Shown: positions 28,812 to 38,138, numbered from the stretch's first letter. The stretch: 64,000 bases of DNA from Nakamurella leprariae (GCF_016918035.1 NZ_JAERWK010000021.1:140484-204483), one strand, 5' to 3'. Numbers and translations: made by a program. The notes: generated from the sequence alone by a model not told the origin.

Positions 28812-28943
28812 GACCGGGGCGGACGACCGGACACCGATCGGACCTCCGGCCCAGCGGCCGGAGTGACCAATCCGGTCGCACGGTGTCAGCGTCCGCCCGG
28901 ACCTCCGATCGGCCAGTACCCGACCAGCATCCAGGGAGCAGCA

Positions 28944-30065
28944 GTGAGCGACCAGGCCGCCACCGATTACACCGGGTACGGCGCCCACGTCCCGACGTCG
29001 CCCGAGGGCGACGTGCCGACCGTCGACCCGCACGCCCCGGACGAGGTCGTGCACGACGTCATCGTCGTCGGGTCCGGCCCGGCCGGCTACACCGCCGCGA
29101 TCTACCTGGCCCGGGCCGAGCTCAAGCCGCTGGTGTTCGAGGGCTACCAGTACGGCGGCGCCCTGATGACCACCACCGAGGTGGAGAACTTCCCTGGCTT
29201 CCCGGAGGGCATCCAGGGCCCTGAACTCATGGCGAAGATGCGCGAGCAGGCCGAGCGGTTCGGCGCCCAGCTCGAGGCCGTGGACGTGGACTCCGTCGAC
29301 CTGTCCGGCGAGATCAAGACGGTGACCGTGGACGGGACCGTGCACAAGGCCCGCGCAGTCGTGCTGGCCACCGGCTCGGCCGCCCGCTACCTGGGGCTGC
29401 CCGACGAGCAGCGGCTCATCGGCCGCGGCGTGTCGGCCTGTGCCACGTGTGACGGCTTCTTCTTCCGCGACAAGGACATCGCGGTGGTCGGCGGGGGCGA
29501 CTCCGCGATGGAGGAAGCCACCTTCCTCACCCGGTTCGCCAACTCGGTGTCGATCGTGCACCGCCGCGAGGAGTTCCGGGCCAGCGCGATCATGCTGGAC
29601 CGGGCCCGCGCCGACGCCAAGATCCGCTGGGTGACCAACGCCCAGGTCGAGGCGCTGCACGGCGAGTCCGCGCTGGAGGGCGTCACCCTGCGCGACACCC
29701 GAACCGGCGAGACCTCGCAGCTGGACGTGTCCGGATTCTTCCTGGCCATCGGCCACGATCCGCGGTCCGAGCTGGTCCGCGGCCAGGTCGAGCTGGACGA
29801 CGAGGGCTACGTCCTCACCGGGCACCGGGCCGGCGCGGACGCAGGCACCGGCACCAACCTGCCGGGCGTCTTCGCCTGCGGTGACCTGGTCGACCACACC
29901 TACCGCCAGGCGATCACCGCGGCCGGCAGCGGCTGCGCCGCGGCGCTTGACGCCCAGCACTGGCTGGCCGCCCACCCGCGCCAGCAGGTGAACGGCAGCA
30001 CGGTCGCCGGCTCCTTCGCCTCCAGCCCGGTCGACGAGCGCGCCGCCGCGCCCGCCGGCGTCTGA
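28944..30065 (+). CDS. trxB: thioredoxin-disulfide reductase
   Basis: FAD/NADPH enzyme that reduces thioredoxin. 373 residues, about 35-40 longer than usual because of hydrophilic extensions at both ends. FAD-binding [20 protein letters not shown] near residue 34, redox motif CATC in [16 protein letters not shown]-binding [12 protein letters not shown], and the C-terminal FAD motif [23 protein letters not shown]. The GTG at 28944 has GGGAG 5 bases upstream. trxA follows after 56 bp, and a SigR/SigH-type promoter precedes it, so the pair should respond to thiol oxidation. Confidence 0.97.
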   Translation: MSDQAATDYTGYGAHVPTSPEGDVPTVDPHAPDEVVHDVIVVGSGPAGYTAAIYLARAELKPLVFEGYQYGGALMTTTEVENFPGFPEGIQGPELMAKMREQAERFGAQLEAVDVDSVDLSGEIKTVTVDGTVHKARAVVLATGSAARYLGLPDEQRLIGRGVSACATCDGFFFRDKDIAVVGGGDSAMEEATFLTRFANSVSIVHRREEFRASAIMLDRARADAKIRWVTNAQVEALHGESALEGVTLRDTRTGETSQLDVSGFFLAIGHDPRSELVRGQVELDDEGYVLTGHRAGADAGTGTNLPGVFACGDLVDHTYRQAITAAGSGCAAALDAQHWLAAHPRQQVNGSTVAGSFASSPVDERAAAPAGV

Positions 30066-30121
30066 TCCACACCGTTCGACCCGCGCCCAGCCATCCGCCA
30101 GCCACCCAGGAAGAGGAGCCC

Positions 30122-30445
30122 ATGGCCACCAAGAAGGTCACCGACGCCACCTTCGTCGAGGACGTCCTGCAGTCCGACAAGCCCGTGATCGTCGACTTCT
30201 GGGCGGACTGGTGCGGCCCGTGCCGGATGGTCGCGCCGGTGTTGGAGGAGATCGCCGAGAAGCACGGTGACAAGGTCGTCGTGGCCAAGGTCGACGTGGA
30301 TGCCAACCCGGAGACGGCGCAGCAATACCAGATTCTGTCGATCCCGACCATGCTCGTCTTCCAGGGCGGCAAGCCGGTCAAGCAGATCGTCGGCGCCAAG
30401 CCGAAGAACGCGCTGCTGGCCGAGTTCGCCGACGTCATCGGCTGA
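30122..30445 (+). CDS. trxA: thioredoxin
   Basis: 107 residues with the active site WCGPC in VIVDFWADWCGPCRMVAPVL, the cis-Pro segment LSIPTMLVFQGGKPV and the C-terminal helix. It reduces cytoplasmic disulfides using electrons from the TrxB encoded just upstream. GAGGAG stands 4 bases before the ATG. It is equivalent to TrxC (Rv3914) by position. A palindrome and a strong stem-loop follow. Confidence 0.97.
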   Translation: MATKKVTDATFVEDVLQSDKPVIVDFWADWCGPCRMVAPVLEEIAEKHGDKVVVAKVDVDANPETAQQYQILSIPTMLVFQGGKPVKQIVGAKPKNALLAEFADVIG

Positions 30446-30460
30446 GAGGTCGCACGACCA

Positions 30461-30509
30461 CGGACGGCCGTCCGACGAGCGCCGGGTCCCGATCGGGGAT
30501 CCGGCGCTC
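30461..30509 (+). terminator. palindrome plus stem-loop after trxA
   Basis: CGGACGGCCGTCCG at 30461-30474 is a perfect 14-bp palindrome. It is followed by GAGCGCCGG / CCGGCGCTC (30477-30485 with 30501-30509), a 9-bp stem whose inner part pairs further (TCCC/GGGA). No T-run follows. Confidence 0.7.
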
Positions 30510-31148
30510 CGTCGTTCCGGACGGTGACCGAAGTGTCCGGATCCGGGTGATCGTCCGCAGGATCCGCCCGACCGGTCGCCCCGACCATGCGGATGCCCGG
30601 ACACCGGCACCCGCACCGCCCGATGGGTGACCGCCGGTGATCACCCGGTCCCGGACGGGGTGCGGTGCGGCGAGCGTGCCCGCCGCCCGGGACAGGCGTC
30701 CGTCGCGCTGGGTGGCCGTCCGGGCGGACGATGCATCGATCAGCGCTGTCGCGACCCGCCGGCGTCGTCGGTCCGGTGGTGACCAGGGACCCTCAGGCAT
30801 ATGGTGACCGCGCCGCGGGGTGACGGAGCGCATCCGGCGGATGGTCCGGACGACGTCCCGACCGGCTGTGGGAGAGCCCACCCGTGCCCGGACGGGGGAT
30901 GGACCGGCGCGCCGATCAACCAGATCGCCGGTGGGGCGTCTGCGCTCCGGCGGGACCGACGTCCGTCTCGGGGGAAGGAGCAGTCCGGTGATCGGTGGTC
31001 CGATGGATCGGCTGCCCGGAGCCGCTCCGGCGCCGGCCGGCCGCCGCCGGCCGACATGCCCCGCAGCTCCCCGGACCGCGACCGGCCGGCGGGTACGCTC
31101 ATCAGCCGCACGGCCTGCGGACCGTCGTCCCGTCGGAAGGTCGACGGG
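30510..31148. other. 639-bp gap between trxA and cwlM
   Basis: No convincing coding sequence on either strand. It contains CCGGATCCGG (30537-30546), a GGTGATCACC palindrome near 30636, and facing segments GCACCCGCACCGCC and GGGGTGCGGTGCGG that can pair. A possible -10 TACGCT lies at 31094-31099, just before cwlM. In-frame extension of cwlM into this region is possible but not protein-like. Confidence 0.5.
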
Positions 31149-32405
31149 ATGACTGTGCCGGTCCCCGGACGGCCGAGCACGCGGATCGAGCGCGACGACA
31201 CTGCGAACGACGACATTGGGAACGACGACACTGGGAGAGCGATGCTGCTGCGCCGCGGAGATCATGGGCCGGCGGTCTCGGCCCTGCGAGCGGCCTTGGC
31301 GTCCCTCGAGTTGTTGCCCCCGCCCCGGACGGACGAGTCGATCCAGAACGGGACGGCTGACCGGTTCGACGACGCGGTGGACCGCGCCGTCCGCGCGTTC
31401 CAGCAGCGACGGGGGCTGATCGTCGACGGCATCGTCGGCCCGGTCACCTCCCGCTGCCTGGACGAGGCCCGCTGGGATCTCGGCGACCGGGTGCTGTCCC
31501 TGGTGTTCTCCGCCCCGATGTCCGGCGACGACGTCACGGCGCTGCAGGTCCGGCTGGCCGAGCTCGGCTACGACGTGGGTCGGTCCGACGGCATCTTCGG
31601 CCCGCTCACCGAAGCCAGCGTCCAGGACTTCCAGCGGCACCGCGGCCTGGTCGCGGACGGCGTCTTCGGCGAGCAGACCAACCGCGAGCTGGAGCGCATC
31701 GGCCGCAAGGTCACCGGTGGCCGTCCGCAGTACCTGCGTGACCGGCACCTGCTGCAGCAGGCCGGGCCGCAGCTGCGCGGCAAGCGCGTCGTGATCGACC
31801 CGGCGCACGGCGGCGACGACCGCGGGTGCACGGTCGACGGCGTCGCGGCCGCGGACATCACCTACGACCTGGCCAAGCGTCTTGAGGCGCAGGTGGTCCG
31901 GGCCGGCATGACCGCCTGGGTGACCCGCGGCCCGCACGACAACCCCACCGCCGAGGAACGGGCGCAGCGGGCCAACGAGGTCAAGGCCGACCTGCTGCTG
32001 AGCCTGCACATCGACTCGTCGAGCTCGCCGCTGGCCAACGGCATCGCGACCTTCCACTTCGGCACCGACGCGGGCGCCACCTCATCGGTCGGCGAGACGC
32101 TGGCCCAGCTGGTCCAGCGCGAGCTGGTGGCCCGGACGCAGTTCACCGACTGCCGGGTGCACCACAAGCCGTGGGAACTGCTGCGGCTGACCCGGATGGC
32201 CGCCATCCAGGTGGAGCTCGGGTACCTGACCAACGACCGGGAGCGGGCCCGCCTGCTGGACGCCGACTTCCGGGACACCGTCACCGACGGTCTGCTGGTG
32301 GCGGTCAAGCGGCTGTACCTGGACGGGCACGACGACCCGCACACCGGCACGTTCACCTTCTCCGACCTGCTCGCCCACGAGCGGATGGTGCGCAACTCGG
32401 CCTGA
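31149..32405 (+). CDS. cwlM: CwlM-like amidase-fold regulator of peptidoglycan synthesis
   Basis: 418 residues; Mtb CwlM has about 406. Two PG_binding_1 repeats (FQQRRGLIVDGIVGPVT near 80-95, FQRHRGLVADGVFGEQT near 158-175), then an Amidase_3 fold (about 212-400). Zinc/catalytic positions are mixed: His in IDPAHGGDD, His in LSLHIDSS and the final Glu in QVELGYLTN are present, but the Glu ligand normally in the first helix reads AAADITYDL. The C-terminal TGTFTFSDLLAHE tail carrying the kinase-targeted Thr region is conserved. Mycobacterial CwlM is cytoplasmic, activates MurA and binds MurJ/FhaA. GGAAGG precedes the ATG at 31149; an ATG at 31242 is possible. Confidence 0.85.
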   Translation: MTVPVPGRPSTRIERDDTANDDIGNDDTGRAMLLRRGDHGPAVSALRAALASLELLPPPRTDESIQNGTADRFDDAVDRAVRAFQQRRGLIVDGIVGPVTSRCLDEARWDLGDRVLSLVFSAPMSGDDVTALQVRLAELGYDVGRSDGIFGPLTEASVQDFQRHRGLVADGVFGEQTNRELERIGRKVTGGRPQYLRDRHLLQQAGPQLRGKRVVIDPAHGGDDRGCTVDGVAAADITYDLAKRLEAQVVRAGMTAWVTRGPHDNPTAEERAQRANEVKADLLLSLHIDSSSSPLANGIATFHFGTDAGATSSVGETLAQLVQRELVARTQFTDCRVHHKPWELLRLTRMAAIQVELGYLTNDRERARLLDADFRDTVTDGLLVAVKRLYLDGHDDPHTGTFTFSDLLAHERMVRNSA

Positions 32406-32432
32406 TCGGGACCCGCCAGGCCGGGGCGTGCG

Positions 32433-33182
32433 TCAGTCCCGCTGGCCGTGCCGATGGTGGACCGTCTGCCCGACCAGCTGTCGCGCCGGCTCGTCGACCG
32501 GCCGGACCGGCACCGACAGCGACACGACCAGCCGCTCCAGCGCCGCCTCCACGTCGGCCTTCCAGCCACTGCCCTGGGCCAGTTCGTACCGCAACCGCGG
32601 GTACCGGTGGTGCGGCGCCACTTCCTGGAAGCCCACGGCCAGCGCGAACGAGGCCGGGACCAGGCAGCGCGGGATGCGCAGCGCGTCCGGGTCGGCCGCC
32701 TCCAGCTCCCCCTGCAGCTCCGCGTCCCCCGGCTCCTCCGGGTCACCGTGGCGGCCGAAGAGCTCGATGGCCCGGACGCCGCGACGGGTCAGGTCGCCGA
32801 TCACCCCGGTGAGCAGGAAGCGGGCCAGGCCCTGCCCGGCGTACTGCGGCAGGATGTGCGCAGTGGTGAGCAGCACCGCGTCCGGCGACACCGGCGAGGT
32901 GGGGAACGCGGCGGCGCCGGGGACGGCGGTCGGCGGCGCGTAGAGCGCGAAGCCGGCCGGCTCGTCGTCGACCAGCACGATCTGCCCGGCCGTCCCCCAG
33001 GTGAGCATCACCCCGGACAGCCAGACCTCCTTCTCGAACTCCCCGTCGAAGACGCCGACGACGTCGGTCTCCCGGTCGGGGTCACGCACCGACCGCGGCA
33101 CCTCCCAGCGGACGCACCGCCGGCACGGTTCGGGCAGTGAGCCGATGGTCGACATCGACACCGGGACCAGTTCCCGACCCAC
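32433..33182 (-). CDS. GNAT family N-acetyltransferase
   Basis: 249 residues, equivalent by position to Rv3916c. The N-terminus has the family-specific LPEPCRRCVRWEVP. The acetyl-CoA fold follows, with LLTTAHILPQYAGQGLARFLL holding the Q/RxxGxG/A loop, then RAIELFGRHGDPEEP and RCLVPASFALAVGFQEVAPHHRYPRLRYEL. The acceptor substrate is unknown, though its lasting place between cwlM and parB suggests an envelope or segregation link. The GTG at 33182 keeps the conserved N-terminus; no strong ribosome binding site is seen. It converges on cwlM. Confidence 0.87.
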   Translation of the reverse strand: MGRELVPVSMSTIGSLPEPCRRCVRWEVPRSVRDPDRETDVVGVFDGEFEKEVWLSGVMLTWGTAGQIVLVDDEPAGFALYAPPTAVPGAAAFPTSPVSPDAVLLTTAHILPQYAGQGLARFLLTGVIGDLTRRGVRAIELFGRHGDPEEPGDAELQGELEAADPDALRIPRCLVPASFALAVGFQEVAPHHRYPRLRYELAQGSGWKADVEAALERLVVSLSVPVRPVDEPARQLVGQTVHHRHGQRD

Positions 33183-33554
33183 CTGATCTGGCTCCCCGCT
33201 CCCGTTCGGACGACGTCACACCGCTCCGGTGTGTCACCCGGCCGGTCCGACGTCCGTGTTGCCCCGGTCGAGGATAGGCGCCCCGGGCGTCACCCACCGC
33301 AGCGCGCAGGCGTCCCGGGTCCGTGATCGACGTCTTGCCGGTCACGGATCGGTGGTGTCCGTGATCCGTCGAGCGAACGGTCCACCACTGCGTCACCGGA
33401 CCGGGGGTGATCAGGGGCAGCCGGGCGGGACCGCGGTAGCATCGATCCGACCGTCTCGCGAACTGTCAGTGACGGCCGTGCCGAAGTTCGTCGCTGTCCG
33501 TGAGTGCGCCGTGTCGCCACGGATGCGCATCCGTCGCCGCGCGAGAGGGCCACC
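33183..33554. other. divergent promoter region with an inverted repeat
   Basis: Between the GNAT and aminotransferase genes. CACACC-N5-GGTGTG (33217-33233) lies 35-50 bp before the GNAT start and looks like an operator. GTCCGTGATC occurs twice directly (near 33319 and 33358). A TAGCAT hexamer at 33437-33442 may be the aminotransferase -10. No coding sequence seen. Confidence 0.45.
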
Positions 33555-34844
33555 ATGCCGGGCACCAGCCTCGACCAGCACCGTGACCGGTACGCCCAAC
33601 GCACCGAGGGCATGCGCGCCTCGGCCATCCGCGCCCTGTTCGCCGTGGCCAACCGACCCGAGGTGGTCTCCCTCGCCGGCGGCATGCCCTACCTGCAGTC
33701 GCTACCGCTGGACGGACTGGCCGAGGAGTTCGGCCAGCTGGTGGCCAAGGACGGCTTGGTCGCGTTGCAGTACGGCTCCGGTCAGGGCATCCCGGAGTTG
33801 CGCGAGCAGATCTGCCAGGTGATGGCCCTCGAGGGCATCAAGGCGCATCCGGACGACGTCGTGGTGACCGTCGGCTCCCAGATGGCGCTCGACCTGACCA
33901 CCCGCATCTTCTGCGATCCGGGCGACGTCATCCTGGCCGAGGCCCCGTCCTACGTCGGGGCGCTGGGCACCTTCAGCGCCTACCAGGCACAGGTCGTGCA
34001 CGTGGCCATGGACGACGACGGTCTGATCCCGGAGGCGCTGGTCGCCGCGATCGAGCAGTGTCGCGCCGCGGGCCGCCGGGTGAAACTGCTGTACACCATC
34101 CCCAACTTCCAGAACCCGGCCGGCGTCACGCTGTCCGAGGCGCGCCGGCCGGTGATCGCCGAGATCTGCCGCAGTGCCGGTGTCACCGTGCTCGAGGACA
34201 ACCCGTACGGCCTGCTCGGGTTCGACAGCACCATGCGTCGGGCGATCCGGGCCGACGACCCGGACAACGTCATCTACCTGGGCTCGTTCTCCAAGACCTT
34301 CGCCCCGGGACTCCGGGTGGGCTGGGCGCTGGCCCCGCACGCGGTGCGGGAGAAGCTGGTGCTGGCCAACGAGTCCACCACGCTGAACCCACCGGTGTTC
34401 AACCAGATGGCCATCTCCCGGTACCTGGCCACCTTCGACTGGCAGAGCCAGATCAAGGCGTACCGGCAGACCTACCTGGAGCGGCGCGACGCGATGCTGG
34501 GCGCGCTCGCCGCGCACATGCCCGAGGGCACCACCTGGACGGTCCCGGACGGCGGCTTCTACGTCTGGGTCACCCTGCCCGAGGGGTTCGACAGCGCCGC
34601 CATGCTGCCCCGCGCGGTCAGTGCCCGGGTCGCCTACGTGCCGGGTACCGCCTTCTACGCCGACCAGCTGGGATCGCGTCAGCTCCGGCTGTCCTACTGC
34701 TTCCCCACTCCGGAACGCATCGTCGAGGGCGTCCGCCGGCTGGCCGGCGTGCTCGACGGCGAACTGGAGGTGATGCGCACGTTCGGCACCGGAGCCACCC
34801 GTGCGGTCCGCGGCCCGCAGTCGCCGTCGCCGGACACCGCGTGA
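33555..34844 (+). CDS. PLP-dependent aminotransferase (fold type I, LysN/KAT-like)
   Basis: 429 residues, class I/II aminotransferase without the GntR-type HTH of MocR proteins. The PLP Lys is in YLGSFSKTFAPGLRVGW (about 245). The Asn/Pro segment PNFQNPAGVTLS and the Tyr in LEDNPYGLL contact the cofactor; the final Arg that binds the carboxylate is in QLRLSYCF. Such proteins transfer the amino group of 2-aminoadipate, aromatic or branched amino acids. The ATG at 33555 has GAGGG 5 bases upstream. A Ddl-like ATP-grasp gene follows, so a shared amino-acid pathway is possible but unproven. Confidence 0.88.
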   Translation: MPGTSLDQHRDRYAQRTEGMRASAIRALFAVANRPEVVSLAGGMPYLQSLPLDGLAEEFGQLVAKDGLVALQYGSGQGIPELREQICQVMALEGIKAHPDDVVVTVGSQMALDLTTRIFCDPGDVILAEAPSYVGALGTFSAYQAQVVHVAMDDDGLIPEALVAAIEQCRAAGRRVKLLYTIPNFQNPAGVTLSEARRPVIAEICRSAGVTVLEDNPYGLLGFDSTMRRAIRADDPDNVIYLGSFSKTFAPGLRVGWALAPHAVREKLVLANESTTLNPPVFNQMAISRYLATFDWQSQIKAYRQTYLERRDAMLGALAAHMPEGTTWTVPDGGFYVWVTLPEGFDSAAMLPRAVSARVAYVPGTAFYADQLGSRQLRLSYCFPTPERIVEGVRRLAGVLDGELEVMRTFGTGATRAVRGPQSPSPDTA

Positions 34845-34944
34845 CCGTCGACCGCGCAGCGGCCGTCCCGATCCGGCCCGACCTCCGTCGGGATCCGTCC
34901 CCGGTGCCCCGCGGCGCCCGCCCGAGTGCAGGAGTGTGCATCCC

Positions 34945-35901
34945 ATGACGTCCGAAGCCCGGCACGTGCTGGTCCTGGCCGGCGGCCTCACGCACGAGCG
35001 TGAGGTGTCGCTGCGGTCCGGGTCCCGGATCACCGAGGCGCTCCGGTCGGAGGGACTGGAGGTCTCGCTGCGGGACGCGGATGCGGCACTGCTGCCGTGG
35101 ATCGCCGAGCACCGGCCGGACGCTGCGGTGATCGCCCTGCACGGCGGCCGCGGCGAGAACGGTGCTGTACAGGCAGTTCTCGAGATGACCGGGATCCCGT
35201 ACGTCGGGACGGACTCGTGGAACTGCCGGCTGGCCTGGAACAAGCCGACGGCCAAACAGCTGCTGCAGCGCCAGGGTCTGGCCACCGCCACCTGGTACAC
35301 GTTGGCGCACGACACGTTCCGCGACCTGGGGGCCAACGCGCTGGTCGACGCGCTGGCCGGCTCGCTCGGGCTGCCGCTCATGGTCAAGCCGATCAACGGT
35401 GGTTCCGCGCTGGGTTCGTCCGCGGTGCACGAGACGGCCGACATGCCCAGCGCGCTGGTCGGGGCGTTCGCCTACGGCGACGTCGTGCTGGTCGAGCGCT
35501 TCATCACCGGCACCGAGGTGTCGGTGACGGTGCTGGAGGGTCCGGACGGCCCGCGCGCGCTGCCGGCCGTCGAGGTGGTCCCGGCCAGCGGGGTGTTCGA
35601 CTACGAGGCCCGGTACACCGCCGGCTCCACCACGTACCACACGCCCGCCCGACTGGACGAGCAGGCGACCGGGAACGCGGCCGACCTCGCCCTGGCCGCC
35701 CACCGCATCCTCGGGCTGCGCGACATCTCCCGGACGGACGCGATCGTCGACGAGCACGGGGTGGCGCAGTTCCTCGAGGTCGCCGTCTCCCCCGGACTGA
35801 CCGAGACCTCCATGCTGCCGATGGCCGTCGGGGCGTCCGGTCTGCACCTGGGTCGGGTCTACGCCGATCTCATCGAGCAGGCCATCGCCCGAGGGCGCTG
35901 A
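34945..35901 (+). CDS. D-Ala-D-Ala ligase-like ATP-grasp protein
   Basis: 318 residues. Ddl features: EVSLRSGSRI N-terminal loop, ALHGGRGENGAVQAVLE, GIPYVG, WNKPTAKQLL, the ATP-binding VKPINGGSALGSS, and the C-terminal RTDAIVDEHGVAQFLEV with Arg, Asp and Glu of the metal site. The usual ExNxxPG metal motif reads EVAVSPGLTETS: the Mg-binding Asn is Ala. It may therefore join other substrates, or bind metal differently. AGGAG lies 10 bases before the ATG. It is probably co-transcribed with the aminotransferase and ends before a strong terminator. The true cell-wall Ddl is probably encoded elsewhere. Confidence 0.75.
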   Translation: MTSEARHVLVLAGGLTHEREVSLRSGSRITEALRSEGLEVSLRDADAALLPWIAEHRPDAAVIALHGGRGENGAVQAVLEMTGIPYVGTDSWNCRLAWNKPTAKQLLQRQGLATATWYTLAHDTFRDLGANALVDALAGSLGLPLMVKPINGGSALGSSAVHETADMPSALVGAFAYGDVVLVERFITGTEVSVTVLEGPDGPRALPAVEVVPASGVFDYEARYTAGSTTYHTPARLDEQATGNAADLALAAHRILGLRDISRTDAIVDEHGVAQFLEVAVSPGLTETSMLPMAVGASGLHLGRVYADLIEQAIARGR

Positions 35902-35924
35902 GATCGCCGCAGCGGCTGCAGGAC

Positions 35925-35961
35925 CGTGAGGCCCGAGTGGATCGATCACCCGGGCCTCACG
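35925..35961. terminator. strong stem-loop between ddl-like gene and parB
   Basis: CGTGAGGCCCG and CGGGCCTCACG make an 11-bp perfect stem with a 15-base loop. It lies between convergent stops and probably serves both genes. Confidence 0.8.
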
Positions 35962-35973
35962 ACCGCACTGGGG

Positions 35974-37179
35974 TCAGGCCTGTGCGGTCAGCCGCTGCCC
36001 GGCCGGCACGGTCGGCGCCATCAGCGTCAGGATGCGCTGCAGGTCGTCGCCGGTGGCGAACTCGACGACGATGCGGCCCTTGGACCGGCCCATCTCCACT
36101 TTGACCCGGGTGTCGAACGCGTCGGACAGATCGGTGGCCAGGTCGGCCAGGCCGGGTACGGTGCGCTTGGCCGGGCTGGTCCGGCGTCGCACGGCACTCC
36201 GCCCGTTCAGCAGCGTCACCGCCTCCTCCGTGGCTCGGACGGACAGACCCTCGGCGACGATGCGGGCGGCCAGCTCCTCCTGCTCGTCCGGATCGCTCAG
36301 CCCGAGCAGCGCCCGGGCGTGCCCGGCGCTCAGCACGCCGGCGGCCACCCGGCGCTGCACGGCCACCGGCAGGTTCAGCAGGCGGATCGTGTTGCTGATC
36401 ACGGGCCGTGACCGACCCAGCCGTTGGGCCAGCTCCTCTTGGGTGACGTCGAACTCCTCCAGCAACTGCTGGTAGGCGGCCGCCTCCTCCAACGGGTTCA
36501 GGTTCGCCCGATGGATGTTTTCCAGCAGGGCGTCGCGCAGCAGATCGGCGTCCTGGGTCTCCCGCACGATGGCCGGGATGGTCTCGAGCTGCGCACGTTG
36601 CGCGGCCCGCCACCGGCGCTCCCCCATCACCAGCTCGTACCGGCCACCGGCGACCGGCCGCACCACCACCGGCTGCAGCAGGCCGAAGGTCCGGATCGAG
36701 TGCGCCAGTTCAGCCAGGGCGTCCTCGTCGAACACGGTGCGCGGGTTGCGCGGATTCGGGTCGATCGAGTCGAGCGGGATCTCGCTGAACCGTGGCCCGT
36801 CCGTTCCGTCCGGTTCGACGATCGCAGCCTCCGGCTCGGCGACCACCGTCTCCGGCGTGACGGCGGGCACGTCGGCACGGGACGGCTTCGTCGACGTCCG
36901 CACGGTCGTCCGGGACGCCGCCTTGGGCCTGCTGGGCCGGCTGGTGGCGCTGCCGCTGCCGGGCGTGCCGGTACGGGCGGTCCCGGACTTCGCCGGTGCC
37001 GCGGTCGACGATGCGGTCGACGATGCGCTGGACCGCTTGCGCCGCGCCGGCTGCTCCGGCGCCGATGGCTTCGGGTGTGTCGGGCCGTTCATGAAGACGT
37101 CCGTGACCGTCGTGGTGCTCGGTCCGGTCGGGATGAGGGCGGCCAGGCCGCGACCCAGACCACCCCGCGGCTTGCTCAT
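35974..37179 (-). CDS. parB: chromosome partitioning protein ParB
   Basis: CTP-dependent DNA clamp that loads at parS and spreads. 401 residues. A short N-terminal ParA-activating peptide ([17 protein letters not shown]), a long disordered Ala/Ser/Thr-rich linker (about 20-125), then the CTP-binding ParB/Srx domain with [11 protein letters not shown] and [11 protein letters not shown]. The HTH follows ([21 protein letters not shown]) and then a C-terminal dimerisation domain. The ATG at 37179 overlaps the parA stop by 4 bp, with GAGGGAG before it. Five matching parS sites lie upstream, in and beyond parA. Confidence 0.97.
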   Translation of the reverse strand: MSKPRGGLGRGLAALIPTGPSTTTVTDVFMNGPTHPKPSAPEQPARRKRSSASSTASSTAAPAKSGTARTGTPGSGSATSRPSRPKAASRTTVRTSTKPSRADVPAVTPETVVAEPEAAIVEPDGTDGPRFSEIPLDSIDPNPRNPRTVFDEDALAELAHSIRTFGLLQPVVVRPVAGGRYELVMGERRWRAAQRAQLETIPAIVRETQDADLLRDALLENIHRANLNPLEEAAAYQQLLEEFDVTQEELAQRLGRSRPVISNTIRLLNLPVAVQRRVAAGVLSAGHARALLGLSDPDEQEELAARIVAEGLSVRATEEAVTLLNGRSAVRRRTSPAKRTVPGLADLATDLSDAFDTRVKVEMGRSKGRIVVEFATGDDLQRILTLMAPTVPAGQRLTAQA

Positions 37180-38078
37180 ACGATCTCCCTCGTTCCTCGT
37201 TCGGCGATCTCCTTCGCCGCATCCAGATAGCTCATCGCGCCCCGTGAGCCGGGGTCGTAGGTCAAGACCGACTGGCCGAACCCGGGTGCCTCGGAGACCT
37301 TGACCGACCGCGGGATCGTCGCGCGCAGCACCTTGTCGCCGAAGTGGCTGCGGACCTCGTGCGCGACCTGGTCGGCCAGCTTGGTCCGGGCGTCGTACAT
37401 GGTGAGCAGGATGGTGCTGACGTTCAGCGTGGGATTGAGGTGCTGCTGGACCAGACCGATGTTGGTGAGCAGCTGGCCCAGGCCCTCCAGGGCGTAGTAC
37501 TCGCACTGGATCGGGATGAGCACCTCGTCCGTGGCCGTCATCGCGTTCACCGTCAGCAGCCCGAGGGACGGCGGGCAGTCGATGAGGACGTAGTCGTACT
37601 CGGCTGGGATGGCGTCGATGGCCTGCCGGAGCCGCGTCTCGCGCTCCTCCATGCCGACCAGCTCGATCTCCGCGCCCGCCAGGTCGATGGTGGCCGGGAT
37701 GCAGCCCAGGCGCGGTGCATCGGGGCACGTCTGGATGGCCTCGGCCGCCGACAGCTCGCCGATCAGGACGTCGTAGCTGGACGGCGTGCCGGACGTCCGG
37801 TCGATGCCGAGCGCCGTGCTGGCGTTGCCCTGCGGGTCCAGATCGATGACCAGGACGTTCAGACCGGACAGTGCCAGGGCGACGCCGATGTTCACCGTCG
37901 TGGTCGTCTTGCCGACGCCACCCTTCTGGTTCGCCACGGCGAACACCCGCCGCTGGCGCGGTCGCGGCAGCTCCACCTGTCCGCTGCGCATCTGGACCGC
38001 GCGCTGGGCTGCTGCGGCCAGCGGACTCTCGTCGTCGTCCAGCGATGTTCCACGTGGAACGTCGAGCTCGGTGCTCAC
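37176..38078 (-). CDS. parA: chromosome partitioning ATPase ParA
   Basis: 300-residue Walker-type ATPase that forms gradients on the nucleoid and pulls ParB-bound origins apart. Deviant Walker [10 protein letters not shown] near residue 53, Walker A' [12 protein letters not shown], and [13 protein letters not shown]. The ~40-residue N-terminal extension is typical for actinobacteria. The GTG at 38078 follows AGAGG by 10 bases. A parS site is embedded in codons 6-10 (encoding DVPRG). A TAGATT -10 box lies at 38139-38144. Confidence 0.96.
   Translation of the reverse strand: MSTELDVPRGTSLDDDESPLAAAAQRAVQMRSGQVELPRPRQRRVFAVANQKGGVGKTTTTVNIGVALALSGLNVLVIDLDPQGNASTALGIDRTSGTPSSYDVLIGELSAAEAIQTCPDAPRLGCIPATIDLAGAEIELVGMEERETRLRQAIDAIPAEYDYVLIDCPPSLGLLTVNAMTATDEVLIPIQCEYYALEGLGQLLTNIGLVQQHLNPTLNVSTILLTMYDARTKLADQVAHEVRSHFGDKVLRATIPRSVKVSEAPGFGQSVLTYDPGSRGAMSYLDAAKEIAERGTREIV
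38047..38060. promoter_or_regulatory. parS site 1 (inside parA)
   Basis: GTTCCACGTGGAAC, a perfect 14-bp palindrome matching the actinobacterial ParB-binding site; located in the 5' end of parA. Confidence 0.93.
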
Positions 38079-38138
38079 CGGCTGCTCACCTCTGCCTTCC
38101 TGACGCCGACCACCGGGCCTCGGCTGATCGACATGAGA

